Shown here: piece by piece, positions 22,678 through 33,459 of the stretch
Layout: every line of letters starts with the position of its first letter
Numbering within the stretch: the stretch's first letter is position 1
Origin: Leptidea sinapis
Lineage: Eukaryota > Arthropoda > Insecta > Lepidoptera > Pieridae
Length of the DNA stretch: 64,000 nt
Direction of reading: 5' to 3'
Assembly (NCBI RefSeq): GCF_905404315.1
Contig: NC_066276.1
Location: 12,790,001-12,854,000, forward strand
Made by a program: the position numbers and the translations under genes
Notes under the pieces: model-generated
Seen by the model: the letters and a program-made list of their open reading frames with translations, nothing else
Database searches by the model: none
What the model was told of the DNA's origin: nothing

Positions 22678-24202
22678 TTATTTTATTTTTCTTTCTCCCC
22701 CTTTTTTATAATAAACTCCATCTTCTAAAATAATGTTCTTTTCAAGTGGTTTTATTTGTAAATTTTGTGCTTGATCATATTTTATGTCATGAATATCAAT
22801 AATATTTACCCTTCTTAAGTTATCTTCATTATTTGTATCAATGTCCAATACTGGGTTTCTGCTGAGACAATCTGCTTCTGTGTTATTTTTTCCTGGAAAA
22901 TATTTTATTACACAATTATATTGTGACAGATAATGTGACATATCCCCTAACTCATCATCAGGTCTGTTTCTTATATTTAACTTCTCTAGAGGTTTGTGAT
23001 CTGTGTAGACAGTAAAAAAGTTTCCAATAAACCAATGTTGCCAAAACTTTATGCTCTCTTTTATGGCTAAACATTCTAAAAATATTGCTTTTTTAATTTT
23101 TTGTGATTCACTTATTTTTTTAGATAAATATGCTACTAGTTTTTCTTCTCCATTGTGCTGAACTTGTTTCAAAACTGCTCCTATTCCTATGGCACTGGCA
23201 TCTGTATAAATAAATATTGGTGCTTTTGAATCATAAATGGCTAGTATTGGTTTGGAACATAGATAATCTTTAACTTTCCGGAATGCATTCTCACACTGTT
23301 CTGTCCAATTAAAGCTCTGATCTTTTCTCAGCAATTTATGTAGAGGGTCAAGTACTATTGAGGCACTAGGAATGTATTTTCCATAAAAAATTATTTTACC
23401 TAAAAATTGTCGTATTTGTTTTCTATTTTGAGGAGCAGGGAAATTTTTTATTGATTTCAAATTATCTTTTAGAGGTGTGATCGTATTCTTTTGTAAAATA
23501 TGACCTAAATACTTTACAGTGTCACATGCAAACTTGCATTTTGTTAATTTTAGCCTGAAACCTTCTTCCCGAATAGCCTCCATTATTTTTTTTAAGTGTG
23601 TGATATGGCTATCAAACGTCTTAGAGGAGATTAGTATATCATCAATAAAATTCACTGCAAATTCTGTCAGACCATTTTTCTTTATTATATTCCCCAAAAT
23701 CCGTTGAAATATGGCTGGTGATGTCTTAAGGCCAAACGGTAAACATGTCCATTGGTTCCTTCTTGAGTTACAAACCCAGTTTTGTGTCGGTCTGAAATTT
23801 TTAATGGGATGGACCAAAAAGCTGAATTTATATCTAAAGTTGTAAAATAATTACAATTTATTGTTTTTGTTATCAGGTCTTCGATGAGAGGAAATGGTTG
23901 TGATTGAGGTATAATTATTTTATTTAAATCTCTGAAGTCTATGCATAATCTACTTTTCTTTTCTTCATCTCTTTTAAAAGCTAAGGTAACCGGTGCCGCA
24001 AACGTACTATAAATTCCTGTATCAATTTATGTTTTAAAAGTTGTGCAATTTGATTTTCTATTTCTATCTTATCTTGCACTGAACATCTATATTGTCTTTT
24101 ATAACAATATTTTTCAACTTGGAAATCTATACAGGCTTCATACTTACACACTTTTCCGGTGTCATATTTATTTTTAGCAAAAATTTCTGCATAATTATCC
24201 AA
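22678..24202 (-). pseudogene. Gypsy reverse transcriptase and RNase H, one frameshift
   Basis: The first part (23,820-24,202) has DEEKKSRLCIDFRDLNKII and FTTLDINSAFWSIP (RT motif A). After a frameshift near 23,815 the frame runs 379 codons with LPFGLKTSPAIFQR, catalytic FIDDILIS, KYLGHIL, RNase H TDASAIGIGAVL and DHKPLEKL, ending near 22,678. The catalytic aspartates of RT and RNase H are intact in this copy. Confidence 0.9.
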
Positions 24203-24249
24203 TAATATGTTTATTTGTTTTTTTTTATCAGTATTTAAGTATTCTGTTT

Positions 24250-24665
24250 ATTTAAATTTATTTGTATCTATACCTTCATTGAAGTTAACTGCATATTCTT
24301 TTTCTTCCATATTTTCCATCTGTTTACCTTCAAACATATTTTTGCTATATATTTGGATATTTAAATTCTCATCATGAGTCAACCCAAATTTTTGTATTGA
24401 ATCTAACCCTAGTATTAGATCATACTCAAAATTTGCATTTTCAAAGATAAATGCATTTATTTTAATCTTCTTATGCAATAACTCCACATGCAGTGTAACT
24501 AACCCTTTAGTTTTACTCCTCCACTTATTGTTTTTATTGTATTATAACAATAATTTGACTTCAAATTCATCACCTGAACTAATTTTGAATTTATTAATGT
24601 TATTTGTGAACCAGGGTCATACAGCCCCTTGGCTTCTAATGTATTATTTAACATCACCACAATCT
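24250..24665 (-). pseudogene. Gypsy protease remnant
   Basis: The active-site-like YDPGSQITLIN (near 24,610) is followed after a frameshift by the flap and C-terminal FEYDLILGLDSI (24,400-24,430) typical of retropepsins. The usual D-S/T-G is here D-P-G, so the active site appears altered. Confidence 0.65.
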
Positions 24666-24739
24666 CAATTAGTGGAGGTAATTTTAGTTTTTTGGATCTT
24701 CATTACTCAGTTCAACTTTTAATATTGAATTAGAATTAA

Positions 24740-25120
24740 GGTTTTTGTCATCAGTGGTTTTTTTTGTCATAGTTATACCAGCAAACATTCTCTGGATGAA
24801 TTCTATTTAATTTTCCTTTACTCTCACAAATCCTGCAAGATTTTTTTTCAGTTTGTTTTATTTCTTATTTATTGTATTTATTTCCTGTGCTTAAGATTAT
24901 CTTTGTGTCGTTTTTCCTTGTTAAACTTTCTAGACCTCTTATGCAGTTAAATAAGTCATTTACTTCTTTAAGGCATTCTCTGTCTATTCTATCCATTATG
25001 AAGTTTGGTAGACCAGTGGCAGTCAAATATATCAGAGTTTGGGTATCTATTGATTTGTTTATTTCTAGTAACAGTCTCTCTTTGTTCCCGACGCACTCTA
25101 ATCATGAACTACAAGCGTTC
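24740..25120 (-). pseudogene. Gypsy gag remnant with zinc knuckle-like motif
   Basis: The minus strand reads ERLLLEINKSIDTQTLIYLT and DRECLKEVNDLFNCIRGLES (24,900-25,080). Near 24,780-24,840 follows CRICESKGKLNRIHPENVCW, a Cys/His pattern like a nucleocapsid knuckle. The 5' part of gag is missing. Confidence 0.55.
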
Positions 25121-25500
25121 AACGCATGAAATGGTTTAAGTATGATTGTTGACGAAGTAGTCGTTGTACTATTTCTATGGTAGCTTCCGCACTAGATCCG
25201 GCTTCCGTCATCCGATTTCTTTCACGTACGTATTTTCACGGGTACGGATCGGTTCCGGTTCGGACGTAGTGCGAAAGCGCTCTGTGACTACCGTAATCCA
25301 CCCTGACTATAAATGTCATCGCCTTGGATAGAGCGCAGCTATTAGATACGTCTTATAAGTTGTTTCAAAATAATATAATGAAAATTAATTGTCGCCATAA
25401 TAGTAGCTCCACGTTGTATGAATCATACTTTTGGATGCTTACCACACTTGCTGTTTGATATTTGCCATTCACCTGGTGTCGCCTTCCATAGCCTCTAGCT
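25121..25500. other. No gene seen; GC-richer unassigned segment
   Basis: Contains CGGTTCCGGTTCGG and related sequence near 25,240-25,280. It is not part of the gypsy coding region and has no recognisable product. Confidence 0.3.
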
Positions 25501-25666
25501 CCATTGTACATATAAGAGCTTACCTAATAACCTTTTCGTTTTAATATAACATAGAGGGTAGTTAGTGTAACAAATAAAATGCTTTTGATATTCATTATTG
25601 TATATTGCTTGAAGTGTTAGTTTTATGGATAGGTAAAAAAATACCACTTTCGAGATTAAGTTAAAT
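25500..25666 (-). other. Gene 1 3' UTR region conserved with gene 2
   Basis: Sequence downstream of the stop on the minus strand aligns with 49,085-49,201 (shared CAAATAAAA and TTGATATTCA blocks on the plus strand). No AATAAA was pinned with confidence on the minus strand. Confidence 0.45.
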
Positions 25667-25701
25667 TTAAAATGGAGGTCCTCTGCGAGTGTCATCAGAA
25701 T
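25667..25701 (-). CDS. Gene 1 terminal mini-exon
   Basis: The acceptor TTTGCAG is followed by 35 coding nt: two bases completing a codon (A+AT gives Asn, after exons ending in A), then SDDTRRGPPF and the stop at 25,667-25,669. The paralogous exon at 49,202-49,236 has the same length, phase and stop and differs by one residue (SDATRRGPPF), so purifying selection or recent duplication keeps it. The 10-residue basic-then-GPPF tail would be the C-terminus of the product. This exon fixes the 3' end of gene 1. Confidence 0.65.
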
Positions 25702-25756
25702 CTGCAAATGCAATACATTAAAAAATATCAACTTTTACTTCTTATTTCTGTTTCAA

Positions 25757-26358
25757 TTATAGGTATAATAGGGTAAATAAAGGTACGTATTCGAATATTT
25801 TCCTCAAATCCTGATTACAGCTTTCCCTTGAAAATTTCCTCGCATAATCTTGGCGGTAACATCTAAAATGTTTGTTGCGAGCCACAGTTGCTTCCTCGGA
25901 AAGCTGTCCGATTGATAATAATCCCTTTTCGATGATGACAGCTTCATGGACTAAAAGCTTTTGCATTGTTGGCGTCATAGGGTGCCAATCATATAGGTCC
26001 ACATAAACGCGGGCAGTTTCTGAAGCAAATTTTTCATACTTTACGGGATCAATTTTGAATCCGCTTGAAATTGCTTCCAATATGACTTTTAGTCTGTAAA
26101 TTAGCTCATAACTGATACCAGTTATTGCTGCAGCTAATTTGGGGTCCTCAAAGAACCTTCTGCTGGTATTGCCATCATTTGTATTGCTGAATTGGATTTA
26201 GGCATATCTATTATCAGACCGGTTTCATTGCGAAACCTTCTTTGTATCTCTTTCTTGGTTTGGTCTTCTAAGTCTTTCTCCTCCTTCGATTTCCTTTCCC
26301 TGTATTGACGGGTGCGCGGTGCGCATGAGCAGGTAGAAAAGGGACGGGTTCTGTTCAC
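25757..26358 (-). pseudogene. Conserved insect mobile-element ORF of unknown function
   Basis: From about 26,165 the minus strand reads FFEDPKLAAAITGISYELIY, then EAISSGFKIDPVKYEKFASE, ETARVYVDLYDWHPMTPTMQ, HEAVIIEKGLLSIGQLSEEA and ARNKHFRCYRQDYARKFSRE. I recognise this as a widespread repeated ORF in insect genomes; its biochemical role is unknown to me. A frameshift near 26,140 separates an upstream part (SKEEKDLEDQTKKEIQRRFR). It lies in the last intron of gene 1 and is absent at the matching place in gene 2. Confidence 0.6.
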
Positions 26359-26552
26359 AGGTTTGTCCTTTGTTCGGGGAACCGCTTTTTATGAATAGAA
26401 TTGTTATTTTGATTTTGGCACTTTTGGCCGCGTAGATCGTGCAAATACGACACTGTGCGCCGGTTAAAAAAAACTAACTGCCGTCTAGGGACGCCCAACA
26501 GAAGTGAAGCTCTAATGTATAAATCGTAGGAACTAAGCGTTTCAGAGTTATT

Positions 26553-26682
26553 TATGCAACTGTTGTGTAATAAGTGGTATCAAAACACGAATATGGGTTT
26601 TATGTGACTATGACTCGGCTTCGCCTCGTGTGATAACAGTATCACATGAGTGTTTTAATACCTAATTATCAACAGTTGCATA
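26553..26682. repeat. Foldback/MITE-like palindrome, about 130 bp
   Basis: The left arm TATGCAACTGTTG and the following AAAACAC part are matched by an inverted right arm ending CAACAGTTGCATA at 26,682. The centre is near CGGCTTCGCC. No ORF. Confidence 0.65.
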
Positions 26683-26710
26683 CAAGACTTTGGGCATGTT
26701 CTGATATTCT

Positions 26711-27092
26711 GATATACTGCGACCACTGTACAGTGTGACGTCAATTTAGTATACTGTGAAGCCGTTCCTTTAAAGCCAGTTATCCTGGTCACTATTTAAA
26801 ACGGAACGCAATCCCGTATACAGTCAGCCGCATTTTTTGACGCAGCATTTAAATGAGTGTATTAAAGTTTTCTAGTTCATTAAAAAAAACTGTTGTTGGA
26901 GTACTGTCAAATTTAAAATATTTGGGATTAAACTGTAGCTATTGTTTAAAAACGCAACTGCTCACAGTAGAATATGGCAGCGCTTTATGACGTCATATAT
27001 TTCCCTAGGGTACTGAGGCAGTATACTGGCAGTCCATAACGGAACGAATTTTTCTACAGTGATAGCACTGTGCAGTGCTCGCAGTGCATATC
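26711..27092. repeat. MITE-like element with about 28-bp inverted ends
   Basis: The left end GATATACTGCGACCACTGTA and inverted right end GATATGCACTGCGAGCACTG match with few gaps. Internal TGACGTCA-type sites occur near 26,740 and 26,990. No transposase. Confidence 0.6.
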
Positions 27093-27128
27093 GGCACATA
27101 CACTTTATCTACACCCATCATATGAATC

Positions 27129-27346
27129 CTCTATCAAAGATTCTGAAACACTTAGCTTACTACTAACATTAAAAAACCAGTCCTAGTAACCATAATATTA
27201 TCCAAAGGAGTGTTATTATGGAAACGGATGATATAATGTTATACTGAATTTCATTACAACACTCGTTTGGATGATGTAATGGTTATTAGGACATTGGGTG
27301 TTTTAATGTTGGCAATGAGCTAACTGTTTTAGAATCTTTAATAGAG
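27129..27346. repeat. Near-perfect foldback, 218 bp
   Basis: Both arms are about 95-100 bp. They start CTCTATCAAAGATTCTGAAA (left) and CTCTATTAAAGATTCTAAAA (inverted right) and stay alignable to the centre near 27,237. Transcribed RNA would fold into a long hairpin. Confidence 0.7.
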
Positions 27347-27530
27347 AATTTAAAGCAAGGGTGAAGATACAGGTTTTTTCATGATCCAAATCGTCGGCAG
27401 TGCGTTTAAATTCACTTTCTGACCCTTTCTTTATTCACATCGTTCCTTGTTGAGAATGAGAATTATTCTCTGGATCACCCTTAATGTCTCACTTACTATT
27501 TCTGTGCCAAATTATAGTCTTATAACACAA

Positions 27531-27889
27531 CTAGCTGACCCGGCAAACGTTGTTTTGCCATATAAAGTATAATTCACGCAATAGTTTTATAAGTAATAAA
27601 ATATTGCCTATATTATAGCCTGTACATCATTTTGTTCTATTGTCAATAGTTTTTGCAGCGCACGCAAAAATAGGTTTTGGATTTTACACCTTGCGTTACA
27701 AAATAGCAATTTTATTACGGATCCCTAATTTTGAAAAAAACATAGCCTATAGCCTTTCTCGATAAATGGACTACCCAACACTGAAAGAATCATTCAAATC
27801 GGACCAGTAGTACCAGAGATTAGCGCGTTCAAACTAACTAACAAACAAACAAACAAACAAACACTGCAGCTTTATAATATTAGTATAGA
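27531..27889 (-). mobile_element. Helitron-like non-autonomous element
   Basis: On the minus strand it starts TCTATACTAATATTATAAAG and ends CTAG, lying between A and T as Helitrons do. A hairpin GGCAAA-ACAACG-TTTGCC lies just before the CTAG end. An ACAA microsatellite (27,838-27,862) lies inside. Length is 359 bp; no Rep/helicase. Confidence 0.75.
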
Positions 27890-28199
27890 TAACAGTAATA
27901 AGATTCATAATTCTAGTTTTATGAAACTACAATTTACACGGTTTTTTTTTAATCGACGGAAAGGATAAACGAAACGGCTGATCGCAACGGATATACAAAA
28001 GTGTCTAGTTTGGATGCATAGAGTAGAGAAAGAGATAGAAAGAAAAGAGATAGAAAATACATAGTTGGGGAGCACTGGATACGTACACGTATATTATATC
28101 ATGTAACGGTACTAAATCTGATGCTCTCGTGTAACGGTAAGACGGGTAGACTGGCCCTGTGGCGAGCGTCTATATGTAAGCGGCCCGAATGCCCGTATA

Positions 28200-28390
28200 A
28201 AGGCATAAAAACCATTTATTTTTGTCAAAATTGATTCCTTTAGAAATCTTTTTGACGTCGTTCGTTTCTACAATAACACTAACTAACAATAACACTACCA
28301 CCGCTTCGGAAACAAATGTCGCTCTGAGAGAGAAGAAGCAGAGCAAGAAACTCTACCAGCATTCTTTTTTTGCGCTCTTATTAATAAAAT
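28200..28390 (-). repeat. SINE-like repeat B
   Basis: This is the inverted relative of 29,416-29,597. Shared blocks include AACAAATG, the AGAGAGAAGAAG stretch and a TTTTTATGCCTTT-type tail. The plus-strand ORF across it is not a gene. Confidence 0.6.
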
Positions 28391-28740
28391 ATACAATATT
28401 GTACTCTCATTGCTATTGCTATAAAATAATCATAATCTAGTCTGGCTGTCAGGATTTACGACAGAGCCATTTTTCAACAAAACATTTAAATTAATTTTTA
28501 GATAATGCCTGAACAGTGGCTGGGACTTTATTGTAAAAGTGTATTCATATGCCCTTAAAGCTATTATTCATCTTATGTTATAGATGCTTTGCTTCAAAAT
28601 AAGATTTAATGAAGTTTCTAAGCTAATTTTATATTGAGTCTCGCTAATTAATTAAACTTAAGAAACCATCTGACATAAGTGGCCGTGCACCCTAATGCCC
28701 AGACCCATGGTTCGGAGTCAACACAAGACACGCAGACGTC

Positions 28741-28930
28741 AAATTCAAATTCAAATTCAAATTAAAAAACACTTTATTCATGTAGGTCACAGAAATGACA
28801 CTTATGAATGTCAAAAACAAATATAAAAATATTGTTTCTTATTGAATTTACCGCTATTTCGTAAAGGGTTGAGCTAATGAGAAGAAGTAGCAAGAAACTC
28901 ATTGCCACTCTTTTAAGTCAAGATTTACAA
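28741..28930 (-). repeat. SINE-like repeat with CAAATT tail
   Basis: It starts on the plus strand with repeats of CAAATT, the tail of a minus-oriented retroposon. It also holds AGAAGAAGTAGCAAGAAACT, a motif of lepidopteran SINEs (similar to the Metulj type, by memory only). The segment 28,930-29,300 after it is unassigned. Confidence 0.5.
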
Positions 28931-29304
28931 TTTAGTTGTTTTACAAATCATTTCAATAACAATATATGCAAAGTGACGCAACAAAAATACTCAAATGTCA
29001 AAAACTTAAAGGCTTATGAGTAAGTCAAAAAAAGAAAAAAAAGTAAATTAATACTTATAAACACAAGTGTTATTGAGTATAGTAGATGCATCAATCCACA
29101 CATACCGTAAATAAATAGAGGCATTATGTGAGCATTTCATAAAATAAATATATAATAACTTTAACTTTAAAGGAAATAATAATAATAATAAAAAAACACA
29201 TCAAGCAGACCTCCCGGTAACAAGACCATCCAGCCCCCGTAATAATAGCTTCCGTCATTTTGGTTTTTCCTTCGAGGTACGTGATATCAACAATTTTTTT
29301 ATGA

Positions 29305-29690
29305 CAATAAGGGACGAGACGAGAAAAACAGTGCAGCTCAGGATTCTTGAAAAACCCCAAAAGTTCTAGGCGGCACTACAATTGCGCTAGACAACTTGAG
29401 ATATAAGATGTTAAGAGAGCGTTTAAGAAGAGCGCAAAAAGAGAATGCAGAAGAAAGGGAGAGTTTCTTGCGGCACTTCTTCTCTCTCAGAGTGCCATTT
29501 GTTTCTGAAGCGGTAGTAGTATCTAGTACACTAGAAATGACATCTAAAATAAATCTATAGGAATCAATTTTGAGAAAATAAATGCCTTTTATGCCTTTTA
29601 AGTCTCATTTGCCCAGTAATTTCACCAGCTACGGCGCATTACTGCTTCAAAGCAGAAATAGACGCCGTTTCCATATAAGTCCATTCCACT
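29305..29690 (+). repeat. Dispersed repeat A, split by repeat B
   Basis: It begins AAGGGACGAGACGAG and continues after the insertion with GTCTCATTTGCCCAG to TAGACGCCGTTT. Other copies lie at 34,145-34,430 and 45,474-45,725. It contains an internal CTCAGGATTCTTG ... hairpin region. Confidence 0.65.
29416..29597 (+). repeat. SINE-like repeat B inserted in repeat A, TTAAG duplication
   Basis: TTAAG at 29,411-29,415 and 29,598-29,602 flank it; repeat A reads straight across once this segment is removed. It ends in a repeated ATGCCTTTT tail. Confidence 0.65.
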
Positions 29691-30053
29691 ATCATCTTTA
29701 AAATAACTTCCAAATCAAGAATAAATTTATATTGACATTGGTTAGTTGGTATTCCGATGCAATATTTTTTGCAAACATTTGATAAAATATCACAGATGAA
29801 ACTATCTAATTTTATTTAATTTTATAGAGGAAACTACTAATGATCAAGTTATTTCCAAATTGTACGATTTAAAGAGTGAGCCCTATAATCTTTACAGTTC
29901 GCCTTAATCCAATTCTAAGCTTCGATAATAAGTATAATATAGAAAGGAAACCAACGAACCTTTTATTTTTAACAATAGCTTAGGACTGCTTACTATAATT
30001 GATATGTTAGTGTAATTCATAAAGATAACAAAATAAAATGATTATATTATAAA

Positions 30054-30386
30054 CTAGCTGACCCGGCAAACGTTGTTTTGCCATATAAATTATTTTTAGA
30101 GTTAGACCGTTTCTGGGACATTGCAACAATACTTTATCTTTCTAAAATATTTTTTTTTCTAAAATTACCGTTGCCTTAGTTACTCCTTATTACATCAGCT
30201 ACCTGCCAATAAAAGTCCCGTCAAAATCGTCCAGCCATTTCAGAGATTAACCGGAACAAACAGACAGACAGACAGACAAAAATTGTAAAAAATGTTATTT
30301 TGGTGTTATATATGCATATACATGTAGTAAAAAACGGTTATATCAATATTACAAACAGACACTCCATTTTTACTTATGTGTATAGA
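30054..30386 (-). mobile_element. Helitron-like non-autonomous element
   Basis: On the minus strand it starts TCTATACACATAAGTAAAAA and ends with the same 3' hairpin and CTAG as the 27,531 element, between A and T. An ACAG microsatellite lies near 30,258. Length is 333 bp. Confidence 0.75.
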
Positions 30387-30717
30387 TAATAATAATCAAA
30401 ATAAAAAATATTTAAGACAGTACATTTGTCCAGATTAAATGGGCATTCACGTTTCAAATAGGATTCTATAATTCGAATTTTAACTAACTTTATCGAAACA
30501 TGTTATTTTTAATTTACGAGTGACTTATGTCTAGGGGATGACTAGACACTTCCTGTAATGAAATGAGAAGCAGGGGAAATTTCCTAAAACTATAAATATC
30601 GTTATGACTTGTAATAGCTTGACTCATAAGGAAGTAGGACCATTCTTAGTGCTATTATATTTTAACTAGGTTTGATGACAAGGTTTTAGTCTATGAAAGG
30701 ATTTAAAACATATTTAC

Positions 30718-30772
30718 TTGGATTTGGTGCGCTCTGTGGTGCAATGGTGGCCTTTTTCACATCCAGGGAGAA
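30718..30772 (-). CDS. Gene 1 mini-exon H, frame-disrupted
   Basis: The acceptor GATTTTTAG and donor A|GTAAATA enclose 55 nt. It starts like the paralogous exon G of gene 2 (CTCCCT, Leu-Pro) and ends CCAAATCCA, the usual GPxP-like end. However, 55 is not a multiple of three: the front reads LPG in one frame and the rest reads DVKKATIAPQSAPNP in another. Including it would hit a stop just inside the terminal exon; skipping it keeps the frame because its neighbours are phase 1. It is probably a decayed or skipped exon. Confidence 0.55.
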
Positions 30773-31129
30773 CTAAAAATCATATGTAATTTGTAGCAAA
30801 TATTAGTTTTTTTTTATAAAAATATGACATTCGAGGAAATTTTAAATATTTCACTCAGGATTTTGCTTTATTATTTTTATATAAACATGAAAGTTGGCAA
30901 AACATAAATTTGGCCGTATTAATAGGAGTCCTAATGACTACCCGCGGTTTTAAGGTATTTATGAATTTGCCATGGGACATTATCACTGTAAAGTCAACGA
31001 AGAATAAACATGTTTAATGGAGGCAATCTGTGCAAGCAATCGTCAAACGCCGAAAGAACACATTTCATGAGACGATACGACTGGAAGGTTTTCACGTGAG
31101 GCCTTGAGCAGTATTCTCATAAAACAGCG

Positions 31130-31640
31130 ATGCTTATGTCGTGATGGACAGTGGACAGTGTCTGTGCAGTGGGAATGTGTGTTGGAGACGTATTAATTTC
31201 ATGTGTAATGGATCCTGGATAACTGTGTGTCACTGGCTAGTGGTGCCTTTAACTGGCACCAGCATTTTTAGCTTTACCAAGCGTTACGTACAACAGTTAC
31301 GGAAAAGTGTGGTGCGTCGCCGTGAGCTGATATTTCCATGCACGGTTTTACTCACGTTTTATCGGTGTGGGTACCGACTAGTTTCGGACCATTCGGAGGT
31401 CTTTCATCTGAGTGAGTGTAGTGGGTTCGCGATAACGTCTCGTCTCATAATGCGGATTTGTGCTAGCTAACTACAATAAAGGAAGTTTGATCATTGATCA
31501 TACGGTCAGGATAAGTTCGTGCTCAGATGGTAAGTATGCCGTAGTTGACGGATGCTCTTCCAAGTGACGGAGGGTTCCCTAGGAATACATAATTGATACT
31601 TTCATAGAATTCTGCTATTTAACAACACCATCCGCTAGCT
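31130..31640 (+). repeat. Unclassified dispersed repeat sharing a 47-bp block with the mariner at 1.4 kb
   Basis: The block around 31,374-31,425 contains CTAGTTTCGGACCATTCGGA and TGAGTGTAGTGG, matching the inverse of 1419-1472. The 109-codon open frame here has no recognisable product. Confidence 0.4.
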
Positions 31641-32545
31641 AAGCGTTGCGAAATTTCGTTTACATATTCGGTACGCACAAGCACATTATCTCTGACCAAG
31701 GAACTTCTTTCACGGGTCAAGAGTTCCAAGGTGTTTGTACGGAGTGGTCCATTAATTCCATGAAATAGATAGTGGAGCCTGTCGGGGTACCGGACCTGCC
31801 CGTCTGAACGGATAATGCCGGTTTTAACTTATAATCTGTTCTAGTTGAGGTTCAACGTGCCTTATTTTGCAAAATGTCTAGAAGTACTGGTAAGAGACCG
31901 ATCCAGTTGCCAATTGGCTGTAATAGGAGTCCACCTAGTTAAAACTCTTCGCAATAATCAGTATATCCAACACGAGCTTACAGTGATCCTACTCACTAGC
32001 AACTTCGTAAAGATTTGTATCTAAAATTATACGTTGCCTCTATCGGTCACCTGGAGAACTCATTTTGGTAGTAGGAGTAATAACGTAAAAGACCTATCGA
32101 AATCTTATTGCAAGCGAATAATATTCTGCAGCGGTTTTTTATAGAAAATTGGTACCATGAGTAACTTATTATGCCAGATGCTCTCGAGAAATACTGTTTC
32201 AAAATAATATTGGGCAGAAGTTATTTAGCTTGGAATATGTTAACGGTGGAATCAAATGAAGACGAAAAGCGTCAGCAAGGAAGGTTCCAAGGTTTACTTG
32301 TTATCGACTGCAGTAAGTGAACGCACGATTCGATTGCTAGCTCATGGTAGAGCTAGAGGATTTAATAAAAATGAGACGAGAAGCACAACATAGGATGGAC
32401 GAGCTAGTAAAAAGAGATTAAGTACGATACGATGCCAATAAGGCCTTAATTCATCCGTTGCGGTAGGCAACTTAGTTTTAGTACAAAGTTATCCTCGCAT
32501 CAATAATAAAATATGGTTTTCTTTATTGATAATTTTGTAGCATTG
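31640..32545 (+). pseudogene. Ty3/gypsy integrase-region remnant
   Basis: The plus strand reads HIISDQGTSFTGQEFQGVCT at about 31,682-31,740, the second catalytic Asp region of an integrase. Later come fragments such as EKRQQGRFQGL and GNLVLVQSYPRINNK, as at the end of gypsy pol. Many stops interrupt it. It belongs to a different family from the element at 21.3 kb. Confidence 0.6.
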
Positions 32546-32576
32546 GAGATTGAAAGCTTCTACGCTTTGTCATATT

Positions 32577-33226
32577 AGGATTGGAAGCTTGTTGCTTTGT
32601 CCACGTTTACTTCTAAGAGCGCCACTCTTGTGGTGGGGTGTAGGATTGAAAGCCTGTCGCTTTGTCCAAGTTTACTTCTAAGAGCGCTACACCTATGGTG
32701 GGGTGAAGGATTGAAAGCCTGTCGCTTTGTCCAAGTTTACTTCTAAGAACGCTACACCTATAGTGGGATGAAGGATTGAAAGCCTGTCGCTTTGTCCAAG
32801 TTTACTTCTAAGAGCACTACACCTATGGTGGGTTGAAGGATTGGAAGCCTGTCGCTTTGTCCAAGTTTACTTCTAAGAGCGCTACACCTATGGTGGGGTG
32901 AAAGATTGAAAGCCTGTCGCTTTGTCCAAGTTTACTTCTAAGAGCGCTACACCTATAGTGGGATGAAGGATTGAAAGCTTGTCGCTTTGTCCAAGTTTAC
33001 TTCTAAGAGCACTACACCTATGGTGGGTTGAAGGATTGGAAGCCTGTCGCTTTGTCCAAGTTTACTTCTAAGAGCGCTACACCTATGGTGGGGTGAAAGA
33101 TTGAAAGCCTGTCGCTTTGTCCAAGTTTACTTCTAAGAGCGCTACACCTATAGTGGGATGAAGGATTGAAAGCCTGTCGCTATGTCCAAGTTTACTTCTA
33201 AGAGCGTCACGCTTGTGGTGGGGTGT
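32577..33226 (+). repeat. 65-bp minisatellite, ten monomers, with a 195-bp higher-order period
   Basis: Monomers start at 32,577 and every 65 bp to 33,162 (AGGATTGAAAGCCTGTCGCT onward). From 32,707 three variants alternate A-B-C-A-B-C-A, told apart by GGGATGA, GGGTTGA with GAGCAC, and TTGGAAG, giving a 195-bp higher-order unit. Each monomer holds AAAGC-N5-GCTTT. Degenerate relatives with the same hairpin continue to about 33,460. Confidence 0.9.
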
Positions 33227-33459
33227 GGATTGAAAGCCTTATCGCTTTGTGCTGATGTCCTGCTAAAAGTCATCACGCTTTGCAGTAAGGTTGGGCTCAT
33301 CTGTCTTGACCCAAGGTTGATGCTGAAAGCTGCAACGCTTTGCAGCGTGTTTTAAGTGCTGCCTCTGAGCAACGCTGAAAGCCCCAACGCTTTGCTATAC
33401 GCCAGAGCTGTGACGTGCTGAAAGCTTTTACGCTTTGCTTTGTGGGAGGTTGAAAGCTG

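Larger units (their letters stand above)
21300..25120 (-). mobile_element. Ty3/gypsy LTR retrotransposon, 5' truncated and frameshifted
   Basis: Reading on the minus strand, the order is gag piece, protease, reverse transcriptase, RNase H, integrase, a purine-rich tract (GAAGGGGGG at about 21,662-21,670), then a 3' LTR starting TGTAAGC. No matching 5' LTR is found near 25.1 kb, so the element is incomplete. Protein order (RT before IN) places it in Ty3/gypsy. Several frameshifts make it inactive. Confidence 0.85.

Noticed and set aside
28222..28440. 72-codon plus-strand ORF
   Set aside because: Lies across a SINE-like repeat B copy; the repeat recurs inverted at 29,416-29,597.
28640..28740. 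Additional mini-exon conserved between 28.66 kb and 49.44 kb
   Set aside because: The block is paralogous intron sequence; I found no open phase-1 frame bounded by splice sites in both copies.
31141..31470. 109-codon plus-strand ORF
   Set aside because: Within a dispersed repeat and containing the block shared with 1419-1472; no domain recognised.
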